From assembly GCF_900108295.1 (NCBI RefSeq), contig NZ_FNWK01000004.1:186001-250000 (forward strand): a stretch of 64,000 nucleotides of DNA, given 5' to 3'. Below, piece by piece: positions 56,101 to 63,404 of this stretch. Made by a program: the position numbers and the translations under genes. A model generated the notes under the pieces. That model was not told the DNA's origin. It did no database searches and worked only from the letters and a program-made list of their open reading frames with translations. The stretch comes from Sphingopyxis sp. YR583. Lineage in GTDB: Bacteria > Pseudomonadota > Alphaproteobacteria > Sphingomonadales > Sphingomonadaceae. Within the stretch, counting starts at the first letter, position 1. The number at the start of each line of letters is the position of its first letter.

Positions 56101-56139
56101 TGTGCCGCGTGCGGCTGCAGTTGCCGGTCCCTGGATCAT
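53137..56139 (-). CDS. TonB-dependent outer-membrane receptor
   Basis: A 1000-residue TonB-dependent receptor with signal peptide (cut near TANAQ), a TonB-box-like DIVVTGSRI at residues 52-60, a plug domain with [14 protein letters not shown] and [33 protein letters not shown] (about 65-195), and a large 22-strand-type barrel ending [10 protein letters not shown] with the terminal aromatic. This branch (large receptors with the [13 protein letters not shown] plug) is common in sphingomonads for peptide, sugar or aromatic uptake. It heads the receptor-AbgT-M20-acylase set and has a candidate operator 90-118 bases upstream. GGAGAAA lies before the ATG. Confidence 0.94.
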   Translation of the reverse strand: [1000 protein letters not shown]

Positions 56140-56228
56140 ATTTTTTCTCCGCCCTGAACCCTGCCAAAGCCGTCCGTTCGTCGGTTAGTGCAAGGGCCCA
56201 TCCTGTCTATGGACATGCGGACATCGTT

Positions 56229-56257
56229 CCCAATGCCGGTTCGACATAGAATCATTC
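56229..56257 (-). promoter_or_regulatory. Candidate shared LysR-type operator upstream of the TonB receptor
   Basis: On the minus strand: GAATGATTCTAT, 9 bases, then GCATTGGG, pointing to the receptor start 89 bases downstream. It is the least perfect of the four copies (one change in each half). Confidence 0.5.
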
Positions 56258-56321
56258 GTGCCGTGTGGGCGGAGTATGCGCATCATTATTGCGCGACATT
56301 CGCGGGCTTCCGACCGATAGC

Positions 56322-57239
56322 TCAGGCGGTTTCGGCCTTCAGCCGGTTCTTCAGCATCATCCAGAATGCTTCGACGCTGGGGCTCCGCCGCGCGATCGGC
56401 TTATAGATGCGGATCTCGATCGGGACATGCCAGCGCGCGTCGCCCGCGGATACAAGGCGACCGCTCTCGAGGTCGTCAGCCGCGACGCTGAGCGGTGCCC
56501 AGCACAACCCGCGCCCGTCGCGCGCCATAGACAGCAAGGCGGACGCCATGTGCGAACGGAACACGGTACGCAGCGATGCCGAACCGGCGGAGATCACCTG
56601 CGCCGCTTGCAGGATCCTGCCCATGCCCGACTTTTCCTCAAACTCCAGATAGGGGAGGGGCTGGCCGCCGCCGCCCGGGAGGGGGTGCATGGGCGTCCCG
56701 TCGCCGAGCGGCGCGGTCACCGGCATCAGCACATCCTCGCCCAGCGCCAGCGAGGCAAAGCCCGCCGGGTCGAGGCGGTGTTGCGCCGCCGTATGGTGGT
56801 GGCACAGCAGAAAATCGGCCTTGCCCTCGAGCATGAAGCGCTCGCATGCGGCCATATTGTCGGCGATCAGCGTGATCGTCCCCGCCTCCTGACCATCGTG
56901 CAGGCTGCGGAGCCAAGCCGGGAAAAAGCTTGTCGACAAGGCGTGTGTCGACGCAAAACGGATTTCATTGCTCAGCGTACCGCCGATTTCGCGGACGTGA
57001 TCGCGACCCAATGTCAGCCGGCGCATGATCTCTTCGGCGAGGACTCGAAAGGCTTGCCCCGCCTCGGTCAGCGCGATGCGGTGCGTGTCGCGATCGACAA
57101 GCGTCGCCCCGACCCAGTCCTCGAGCGCGCGAATGCGTCGGCTGAATGCCGGTTGGGTCAGATTGCGGGCTTCGGCTGCGCGGGAGAAATTCCCCTCATC
57201 CGCGAGTTTGATGAAGTCCTCGAGCCACATGATATCCAT
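56322..57239 (-). CDS. LysR family transcription regulator 2
   Basis: A 305-residue LysR-type regulator. The winged helix is WLEDFIKLADEGNFSRAAEA followed by TQPAFSRRIRALEDWVG, nearly the same as in LysR 1 at 44431-45330, and the effector domain aligns throughout (THALSTSFFPAWLRSLHD versus THALALNFFPQWLAQLQA). It lies upstream of the TonB receptor on the same strand and diverges from leuC; a candidate operator occupies the 103-bp gap. The start at 57239 is the first ATG of the domain. Confidence 0.92.
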   Translation of the reverse strand: MDIMWLEDFIKLADEGNFSRAAEARNLTQPAFSRRIRALEDWVGATLVDRDTHRIALTEAGQAFRVLAEEIMRRLTLGRDHVREIGGTLSNEIRFASTHALSTSFFPAWLRSLHDGQEAGTITLIADNMAACERFMLEGKADFLLCHHHTAAQHRLDPAGFASLALGEDVLMPVTAPLGDGTPMHPLPGGGGQPLPYLEFEEKSGMGRILQAAQVISAGSASLRTVFRSHMASALLSMARDGRGLCWAPLSVAADDLESGRLVSAGDARWHVPIEIRIYKPIARRSPSVEAFWMMLKNRLKAETA

Positions 57240-57255
57240 TTGCAGTCCACTCGTC

Positions 57256-57284
57256 GCATCAATTGATACTGTCCCGGCATTGGC
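57256..57284 (+). promoter_or_regulatory. Candidate shared LysR-type operator between LysR 2 and leuC
   Basis: GCATCAATTGAT, 9 bases, then GCATTGGC on the plus strand, ending 58 bases before the leuC start and beginning 16 bases before the LysR 2 ATG. The left half contains the perfect palindrome ATCAATTGAT. Confidence 0.65.
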
Positions 57285-57342
57285 TTGATCCAACCGGTGC
57301 AAGGTAAGCCCCGCCTGCGATTTCGCAGTGAAGGGTAGAAGA

Positions 57343-58779
57343 ATGTCGGCGCCAAAAACGCTCTACGACAAGATCGTAGACGAACATCGTATATTATCTT
57401 TCGACGAATCGGGCGATGCTGGCGAACGATTGTTGCTCTATATTGATAGAACGGTGCTGAACGAATACACAAGCCCCCAAGCGTTCAGCGGCCTTCGTGC
57501 CGCGGGGAGAAAGCCTTGGCGACCCGCCGCGTCGCTTGGGGTGGTCGATCATGTCAATTCGACCAACCCCGATGCGGGTGCTGGCACGCTTGACGACGGC
57601 GCGCGACGGCAGATCGAATATCTCGGCGAAAATGGCCACGATTTCGGAATCGAAATTTTTGATCTTTTCGATCCGCGCCAAGGGATTGAGCATGTCGTGA
57701 TGCCCGAACTTGGCATGGTGCTTCCCGGCATGGTGATCGCTGCCGGAGACAGTCATTCGACGACCTATGGCGCATTTGGCGTCGTGGGCTTTGGCATCGG
57801 CACGTCGGACATCGAGCATCTGCTCGCGACGCAAACGCTCGTCTATCGCCGACTGAAGGCGATGCGGGTGAATGTCGATGGCCGATTGGCGCCAGGGGTG
57901 ACGGCGAAGGATCTGATCATGGAAGTGATCCGCCGGATCGGCGCCGATGGTGCATCAGGCCATGCGGTCGAATTTGCGGGTACGGCGATCGAGGCGCTGG
58001 GCGTCGAGGCGCGGATGACGATCTGTAACATGGCGGTCGAATGTGGTGCCCGTGTGGCATTGATGGCGCCCGATGAGAAGGTCATCGACTATATCGCGGG
58101 TTGCCCCCGCGCGCCCTCGGCGGAATTGCTCGAGCAGGCGCGCGCCGAATGGTCCTTGCTGCATAGCGATCCCGGAGCCCTATTTCACAAGGAGATCGAG
58201 CTGGATGCGGGTGAGGTGCCGCCCATGGTGAGTTGGGGCACCAGTCCCGACCAGTCGTTGGCGATCACTGACTGCGTCCCCGACCCCGATGACATTCCGG
58301 TCGCACGCCGCGCCGACGCAGTTCGCGCGATGGCATATATGGGGCTGTCGCCGAACACACCGCTGCAGGACATTGCGATCGACCGTGCCTTCATCGGGTC
58401 GTGCACGAATGCGCGTCTGTCGGACCTGCGCGATGCAGCGAAAATCCTGAAAGGTCGCAAGGTCGCCCCAGGAGTCCGTGCGATGATCTCGCCCGGGAGC
58501 AGCAATGTGCGACGCGCGGCGGAGGACGAGGGGATCGACCGCATTTTCATCGACGCCGGGTTTGAATGGCGGCGCTCGGGTTGCTCGCTCTGTCTCGCGA
58601 TGAACGACGATAGCCTTGCGCCGGGCGAACGCTGCGCGTCGAGCACCAATCGCAATTTCGAAGGACGGCAGGGGATTGGCGGACGCACACACCTTATGAG
58701 CCCGGCCATGGTGGCTGCGGCCGCGGTGACCGGCAAGCTCGCCGACGTGCGCTCGCTCGCCGCGGTGGGAGCGTCGTGA
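57343..58779 (+). CDS. leuC: 3-isopropylmalate dehydratase large subunit-like protein
   Basis: A 478-residue aconitase-superfamily subunit. The 4Fe-4S cluster cysteines are visible in FIGSCTNARLSDL (near 349) and RRSGCSLCLAM (near 411 and 414), and DSHSTTYGAFG near 139-149 belongs to the active site. It is best matched to LeuC, but it sits with a hydrolase and no leuA or leuB in a block that looks catabolic, so it may hydrate another short dicarboxylic acid (such as citraconate or dimethylmaleate). ATG at 57343 has GAAGGG upstream. TGATG overlap with leuD. Confidence 0.88.
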   Translation: MSAPKTLYDKIVDEHRILSFDESGDAGERLLLYIDRTVLNEYTSPQAFSGLRAAGRKPWRPAASLGVVDHVNSTNPDAGAGTLDDGARRQIEYLGENGHDFGIEIFDLFDPRQGIEHVVMPELGMVLPGMVIAAGDSHSTTYGAFGVVGFGIGTSDIEHLLATQTLVYRRLKAMRVNVDGRLAPGVTAKDLIMEVIRRIGADGASGHAVEFAGTAIEALGVEARMTICNMAVECGARVALMAPDEKVIDYIAGCPRAPSAELLEQARAEWSLLHSDPGALFHKEIELDAGEVPPMVSWGTSPDQSLAITDCVPDPDDIPVARRADAVRAMAYMGLSPNTPLQDIAIDRAFIGSCTNARLSDLRDAAKILKGRKVAPGVRAMISPGSSNVRRAAEDEGIDRIFIDAGFEWRRSGCSLCLAMNDDSLAPGERCASSTNRNFEGRQGIGGRTHLMSPAMVAAAAVTGKLADVRSLAAVGAS

Positions 58780-59393
58780 TGGAGCGGTTTCTGCGCGTCT
58801 CTGGCCCGGTTGCGGCGATGCCGGGAGCGAATATCGATACCGACGTGATCATGCCCAAGGCGTATCTCAAGGGCATCGACCGGTCTGGGCTGTCGATCGG
58901 CCTGTTTCACGATCTGCGCTTTGACGAAAGCGGTACGGTGCGGGAAGATTTCATCCTCAATCGCCCCGATATGGCGGGCACGCGCTTCCTGCTTGTCGGC
59001 CCCAATTTCGGCTGTGGTTCGTCGCGTGAACATGCCGTGTGGGGCATGCTGCAATATGGCATCCGCGGCATCATCGGGTCGTCCTATGGCGCGATCTTTG
59101 CGGACAATGCGGCGAACAATGGCTTGCTGCTGTTGTCCCTGCCGGTCGAGGATGTTGGGGCGCTTGCCGCGACGCTCGAAGACGGGGCGGGAGAGATGAC
59201 CGTCGACCTTGAGGAACAGCGGATCGAGATCGACGGTCATGGGACTGGATTCGATATCGACCCCGCGGTGCGGCGCGCGCTGATGCTGGGGCTCGACCGG
59301 ATCGGCGAAACGCTGACCCATGCCGAGGATATCCGCGCGTTCGAGAAAGCCTATCTCGCGCGCAAGCCGTGGCTTATAGCCGGGCAGGAGTGA
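58779..59393 (+). CDS. leuD: 3-isopropylmalate dehydratase small subunit-like protein
   Basis: A 204-residue swivel-domain subunit that completes the LeuCD heterodimer. It shows PGANIDTDVIMPKAYLKGID near 13-32, FGCGSSREHAVWGML near 77-91 (substrate arginine in SSRE) and GIRGIIGSSYGAIFADN near 96-112. The start overlaps the leuC stop (TGATG), and its own stop overlaps the next hydrolase start (TGATG), so the three genes are translated in tandem. Confidence 0.9.
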   Translation: MERFLRVSGPVAAMPGANIDTDVIMPKAYLKGIDRSGLSIGLFHDLRFDESGTVREDFILNRPDMAGTRFLLVGPNFGCGSSREHAVWGMLQYGIRGIIGSSYGAIFADNAANNGLLLLSLPVEDVGALAATLEDGAGEMTVDLEEQRIEIDGHGTGFDIDPAVRRALMLGLDRIGETLTHAEDIRAFEKAYLARKPWLIAGQE

Positions 59394-60295
59394 TGAGCGC
59401 ACACCCGGACTATTCCGATCTGATGCCCGGGTTTTGCTGGGCAGACATCGACGCAGACGGCGTGCGGATCCGCGCCGCGATCGGCGGCTCGGGGCCGCCG
59501 CTGCTGTTGCTTCACGGCCACCCACAAACACATCTGACATGGTTCAAGGTCGCTCCCGAACTGGCGAAGCGCTTCACCGTCGTCGCGACCGACCTGCGCG
59601 GGTATGGCGACAGCGAGAAATTGCCGGGCGATGCGCTCCATCTCAACTATTCAAAACGCGCGATGGCTGCCGATCAGGTCGCGGTGATGACGGCGCTCGG
59701 GTTCGGGCGGTTCGACGTCGTCGCGCACGATCGCGGCGCGCGCGTCGCGCACCGCATGGCGCTCGATCATCCTGATCGCGTCGCGCGGCTGGTGCTGCTC
59801 GATATTGCGCCGACCGCGACGATGTACGACCAGACAGACCGGGCGTTCGCGACGCGCTATTTCTGGTGGTTCTTCCTGATCCAGCCGTTCGACCTGCCCG
59901 AACGGATGATTGCGGCCGATCCCGATCATTTTCTCGACCGCCATCTTGCCGGACAGATCAAGGTCGAGGGCTCGCTCGATCCGCGTATCGTGGCTGAATA
60001 TCGACGCTGTTACCGCGATCCCGCGACGCGCCACGCGATCTGCGAGGATTATCGCGCGGCGGCGAGCATCGACCTCGACCATGATGCCGCCGACAGCGAC
60101 CGCCGGATCGAGGCGCCGCTGTTGCTGCTGTGGGGCGCACAGGGCACGGTCGGCGAGCTTTTCGATGTCATGGAAAGCTGGCGGCCGAAGGCGGTCGACC
60201 TGCGCGGACGCGCGCTGCCGTGCGGGCACAGCCCGCAGGAAGAAGTGCCGGATTTGTTGCTGGCCGAACTCGACCGCTTTTTCACCGCGACCTGA
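59393..60295 (+). CDS. Fluoroacetate-dehalogenase-like alpha/beta hydrolase
   Basis: A 300-residue alpha/beta hydrolase. The nucleophile elbow AHDRGARVAHRMALDHPDRV (near 110-129) has Asp as nucleophile and the two carboxylate-binding arginines of fluoroacetate dehalogenases; HGHPQTHLTW and LRGYGDS are also as in that group. The halide site normally HW is WW here (RYFWWFFLIQPFDLPERM, near 155-172), so defluorination is doubtful. The catalytic His is in CGHSPQEE near 280. The third gene of the leuC-leuD set by TGATG overlap, it probably acts on a product or precursor of the same acid. Confidence 0.85.
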   Translation: MSAHPDYSDLMPGFCWADIDADGVRIRAAIGGSGPPLLLLHGHPQTHLTWFKVAPELAKRFTVVATDLRGYGDSEKLPGDALHLNYSKRAMAADQVAVMTALGFGRFDVVAHDRGARVAHRMALDHPDRVARLVLLDIAPTATMYDQTDRAFATRYFWWFFLIQPFDLPERMIAADPDHFLDRHLAGQIKVEGSLDPRIVAEYRRCYRDPATRHAICEDYRAAASIDLDHDAADSDRRIEAPLLLLWGAQGTVGELFDVMESWRPKAVDLRGRALPCGHSPQEEVPDLLLAELDRFFTAT

Positions 60296-60303
60296 CGACC
60301 CGA

Positions 60304-61602
60304 TCAGCGCGCGGGCAGAATGATGGCGCGGCATTCGCCAAAGCCGATCGACACAAAGCCGTCGGCATCGGCTGACGCGCGCAGGATGACTTCGTCACCA
60401 TCTTCCAGAAAAGCTCGCTGTTCGCCGTTGGGAAGCAGGAGTGGATCGCTGCCGCCCGTCGTCAGCTCAAGCAGACTCCCGAAGCCGTCCCGTGTCGGCG
60501 CGGAGATCGTGCCGGTGCCGAGCAGGTCGCCGGGGGTCAGGTCGCAGCCGTTCGAAGCGTGATGCGTGACGATCTGCGCAAGCGTCCAATACATGCTCGT
60601 CGCCGGGCCACTGCTCAGTCGGACGGGAGCGGCACCTGCGGCGCGCATGGCGGCTGTGAGCAGAAAGACCTCAAGCGTCAGCCCGAACGCGCCCTGCGCC
60701 TGATCGGCCGTGTCCCACAGATAGGGAAGGGGGGCAGGATCACCCTCCGGCCGCGGAGGCTGGGCGATGCGAAACGGCGCGAGGGCTTCGGTCGTCACCA
60801 CCCAGGGCGACACGGTCGAGTGAAAATTCTTGGCCAGGAAGGGGCCGAGCGGCTGATACTCCCATGCCTGAAAATCGCGCGCGGACCAGTCATTGAACAG
60901 CGAAAGACCTGCGATATGGCGCCCGGCGTCGCCGATTGCGATCGGGTCGCCCAGCCTGTTGCCTTCGCCGACCCAAACGCCGAGTTCGAGTTCATAGTCG
61001 AGCCGATGCGTGGGTCCGAAGATCGGCGCACTGGCTTCGGCGGGCTTCTGCTGACCGCTCGGCCTGACGACTGGCTCGCCCGACACGCGCACCGATGAGG
61101 CACGGCCATGATAACCGATCGGCACATATTTATAATTGGGGAGCAACGGATTGTCGGGGCGGAACTGGCGACCGACATTGTTCGCATGATGGATGCCGAC
61201 ATAGAAATCGGTGTAGTCGCCGATCCGCGCCGGAAGGTGCATAGTGCAGGCCGCGGCGTCATGCAGCAGCGGCGCGACGATGCTCTCCATCGCGGGGTCG
61301 GACAATATTGCGCTCAGTCGCCGTCGTAACGCCGCGCGGTCGGCGGTGCCGAGCGCCATCAGTGCATTGAGCGTGTCGTCCTGGCATGTTTCGCTGACCG
61401 GTGCGGGGAGCAGGTTGGCGACCGCACAGTCGCGAAGGTCCAATATGGAATCGCCGATTGCGACGCCGGCGCGTGGGGCCGCGCCGGGGAATGAATAAAT
61501 CCCGTAAGGCAGGTTCTGGACCGGGAAACAGGGATGTCCGTTCGCTGACGCGACCCAACTGGTGCGTGCCGCATCGTGGGTCTCGTCGATCAGCCAGCGC
61601 AT
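60304..61602 (-). CDS. Fumarylacetoacetase
   Basis: A 432-residue fumarylacetoacetase, the last step of tyrosine/homogentisate breakdown, giving fumarate and acetoacetate. It has the N-terminal SH3-like domain (FPVQNLPYGIYSF) and the FAH fold with DYTDFYVGIHHANNVGRQFRP (near 128-148), YHGRASSVRVSG and the metal ligands in DYELELGVWVG (near 201-211) and LFNDWSARDFQAWEYQPLGPFLAKNF. The start overlaps the aminotransferase stop by 1 nt (TAATG). The middle enzymes of the pathway (hpd, hmgA, maiA) are not in this window. Confidence 0.95.
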   Translation of the reverse strand: MRWLIDETHDAARTSWVASANGHPCFPVQNLPYGIYSFPGAAPRAGVAIGDSILDLRDCAVANLLPAPVSETCQDDTLNALMALGTADRAALRRRLSAILSDPAMESIVAPLLHDAAACTMHLPARIGDYTDFYVGIHHANNVGRQFRPDNPLLPNYKYVPIGYHGRASSVRVSGEPVVRPSGQQKPAEASAPIFGPTHRLDYELELGVWVGEGNRLGDPIAIGDAGRHIAGLSLFNDWSARDFQAWEYQPLGPFLAKNFHSTVSPWVVTTEALAPFRIAQPPRPEGDPAPLPYLWDTADQAQGAFGLTLEVFLLTAAMRAAGAAPVRLSSGPATSMYWTLAQIVTHHASNGCDLTPGDLLGTGTISAPTRDGFGSLLELTTGGSDPLLLPNGEQRAFLEDGDEVILRASADADGFVSIGFGECRAIILPAR

Positions 61603-62831
61603 TATCGTGCCTCCTCGGCCGCATCGAGGTGAGGCAGAAGCGCCTGCACGAAGGTGGGTACGGTTTCGGTATGCAGACCGGCGATGTTTATACGCCCGTT
61701 TGGCGCCATATAGATGCCGTGATCCTCGCGCAGCGTGGCGATTGCGTTAGTGGACAGAGGCAGCATTGCGAACATGCCCCTCTGCGCGGCGATTGTCGAC
61801 AGGCGCGAATCTGCGGCGGCGAGCGCTTGGCGAAGGCCATTGATCCGTGCACGCATAACGTTGAGTTCGGCCTCCCATTGGGCCCGCAACGTCTCGTCTT
61901 CGAGGATGATGCGCACCAGCGCGGCACCATGATCGGGCGGCATTGACCAGAGGCTGCGCGCGAGGGTCAGCACATTTGAGCGGACGGAGCCAGCTGTGGC
62001 TGCGCTGGACGATTGCACCCAAAGCGCCCCGACGCGGTCGCGATAAAGGCCGAAATTCTTGTCGCAGCTGTAAGCGAGCAACGCAGTGGGCAGGGCATCA
62101 AAGATCATACGCGTCGCGGCGGCGTCGTCCGTAAGCCCGTCACCCAATCCTTGATAGGCGAGGTCGACGAAGGGAATCAGGCCGCGGGCCGCGCATAAGT
62201 CGGCAAGGGCGCGCCACTGATCGCGCGAGAAGGATACGCCCGTCGGATTGTGGCAGCAGCCGTGGAGCAGCAGCACATCGCCCGCGCGGGCCTCGGCGAG
62301 ATCCTCGATCATCGCGGCAAAATCGATCGAGGCGGTGATCGGGTCGAAAAAGCGGTGGCTGCGCGTCTCCAGCCCTGCTTCGGCGAAGATGGGGCCGTGG
62401 TTCGGCCAGGTCGGCGTGCCGATCCAGACCCGCGCGGCACGGTTGGCCCGTGCAAGCAGTTCGGCGCCAAGGCGTAGCGCGCCGGTTCCGCCAGGCGTTT
62501 GCACGCCGGTCAATCGATCGTGCGAGGCGTGGCCTCCAAATACGACGGCGGCGAGCGCCTCCGTATAGGCGACGTCCCCCTCGGCTCCCAGATAGGATTT
62601 GCTGTCTTGTGTATCGATCAGCCGCGCCTCGGCCGCCTTGACAGAATGCATCACCGGGGTGCGTCCGCTATCGTCGCGAAAGACGCCGACGCCGAGGTCG
62701 ATCTTGCCGGGACGCGGATCGGCGCGATGAAGCGCGATCAGGCCGAGCAGCGCATCGGCGGGTTGGGCGGTGAGTGACGCCAAGGGATCAGGCAGGATCG
62801 CGGCGAGCGGCGAAGAAAGATCGATTGTCAT
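61602..62831 (-). CDS. Aromatic amino acid aminotransferase (class I)
   Basis: A 409-residue PLP aminotransferase of the AspC/TyrB branch. It shows KIDLGVGVFRDDSGRTPVM near 43-61, HGCCHNPTGVSFSRDQW near 189-205, and the PLP lysine in YSCDKNFGLYRDRVGALW (near 255-272). Its position directly before fumarylacetoacetase suggests it removes the amino group of tyrosine or phenylalanine in catabolism. It diverges from an Lrp/AsnC regulator across a 100-bp AT-rich gap. The ATG at 62831 is used; a TTG two codons earlier is in frame. Confidence 0.9.
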   Translation of the reverse strand: MTIDLSSPLAAILPDPLASLTAQPADALLGLIALHRADPRPGKIDLGVGVFRDDSGRTPVMHSVKAAEARLIDTQDSKSYLGAEGDVAYTEALAAVVFGGHASHDRLTGVQTPGGTGALRLGAELLARANRAARVWIGTPTWPNHGPIFAEAGLETRSHRFFDPITASIDFAAMIEDLAEARAGDVLLLHGCCHNPTGVSFSRDQWRALADLCAARGLIPFVDLAYQGLGDGLTDDAAATRMIFDALPTALLAYSCDKNFGLYRDRVGALWVQSSSAATAGSVRSNVLTLARSLWSMPPDHGAALVRIILEDETLRAQWEAELNVMRARINGLRQALAAADSRLSTIAAQRGMFAMLPLSTNAIATLREDHGIYMAPNGRINIAGLHTETVPTFVQALLPHLDAAEEAR

Positions 62832-62933
62832 ATGCAAGATATCGCAGCAAGATCGCGATAAATCTTTTCATAATTAGAGTTTTTTGCCAATATTTCGAGA
62901 AATTATGTCATATTATTCCATTTCGGAGAGAAA
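62832..62933. promoter_or_regulatory. AT-rich divergent promoter region, aminotransferase / Lrp
   Basis: About 100 bases, far richer in A and T than the flanks (for example ATAATTAGAGTTTTTT and TTATGTCATATTATTCC), between the aminotransferase and the Lrp-family gene. Lrp proteins favour such sequence, so control of both genes from here is likely. No GCATTGG-type site is present. Confidence 0.55.
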
Positions 62934-63404
62934 ATGATCAATCTGGATGCCCTCGATCGCAAGATCATCGACGCGCTGCAGCGTGACGGCAACCTAAGCA
63001 ATGCGGAACTTGCGGATCGGGTAGGCAGCACGGGGCCATCCTGCTGGCGGCGAATCCGGCTGCTTCAGGATGCAGGCGTGCTCGCGAAAAATGTCTGGCT
63101 CGTCGATGCCCCGCGGATCGGGCAGGGGGTCAACGTGCTGTGCAACATCCGGCTCAAGAGCCATTCGGCCGAACACACAGCTTCATTCGAGAATTTTGTC
63201 TGCGATCAGGACCGGGTCATGGAGTGCCTGTCGATGTCAGGCGAATGGGATTATCAGATCCGCGTCGTGGCGACGGACGTCGCCGACTACGAGATCTTCC
63301 TGATGCAGACGCTGCTCCGCAATGAGGCGGTGGCCAGTGCCGCGTCGCACTTCGCCCTGCGCGTCGTCAAATATCAGACCGTGATCCCGCTGCCGATGAA
63401 TTAG
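62934..63404 (+). CDS. Lrp/AsnC family transcription regulator
   Basis: A 156-residue Lrp/AsnC regulator: winged helix-turn-helix (LDALDRKIIDALQRDGNLSNAELADRVG, then SCWRRIRLLQDAGVL, residues 4-50) and a C-terminal RAM/ACT-like domain (about 70-150) for amino-acid binding and oligomer formation. GGAG lies 9 nt before the ATG. It diverges from the aminotransferase-fumarylacetoacetase pair and very likely controls it in response to an aromatic or branched-chain amino acid. Confidence 0.93.
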   Translation: MINLDALDRKIIDALQRDGNLSNAELADRVGSTGPSCWRRIRLLQDAGVLAKNVWLVDAPRIGQGVNVLCNIRLKSHSAEHTASFENFVCDQDRVMECLSMSGEWDYQIRVVATDVADYEIFLMQTLLRNEAVASAASHFALRVVKYQTVIPLPMN

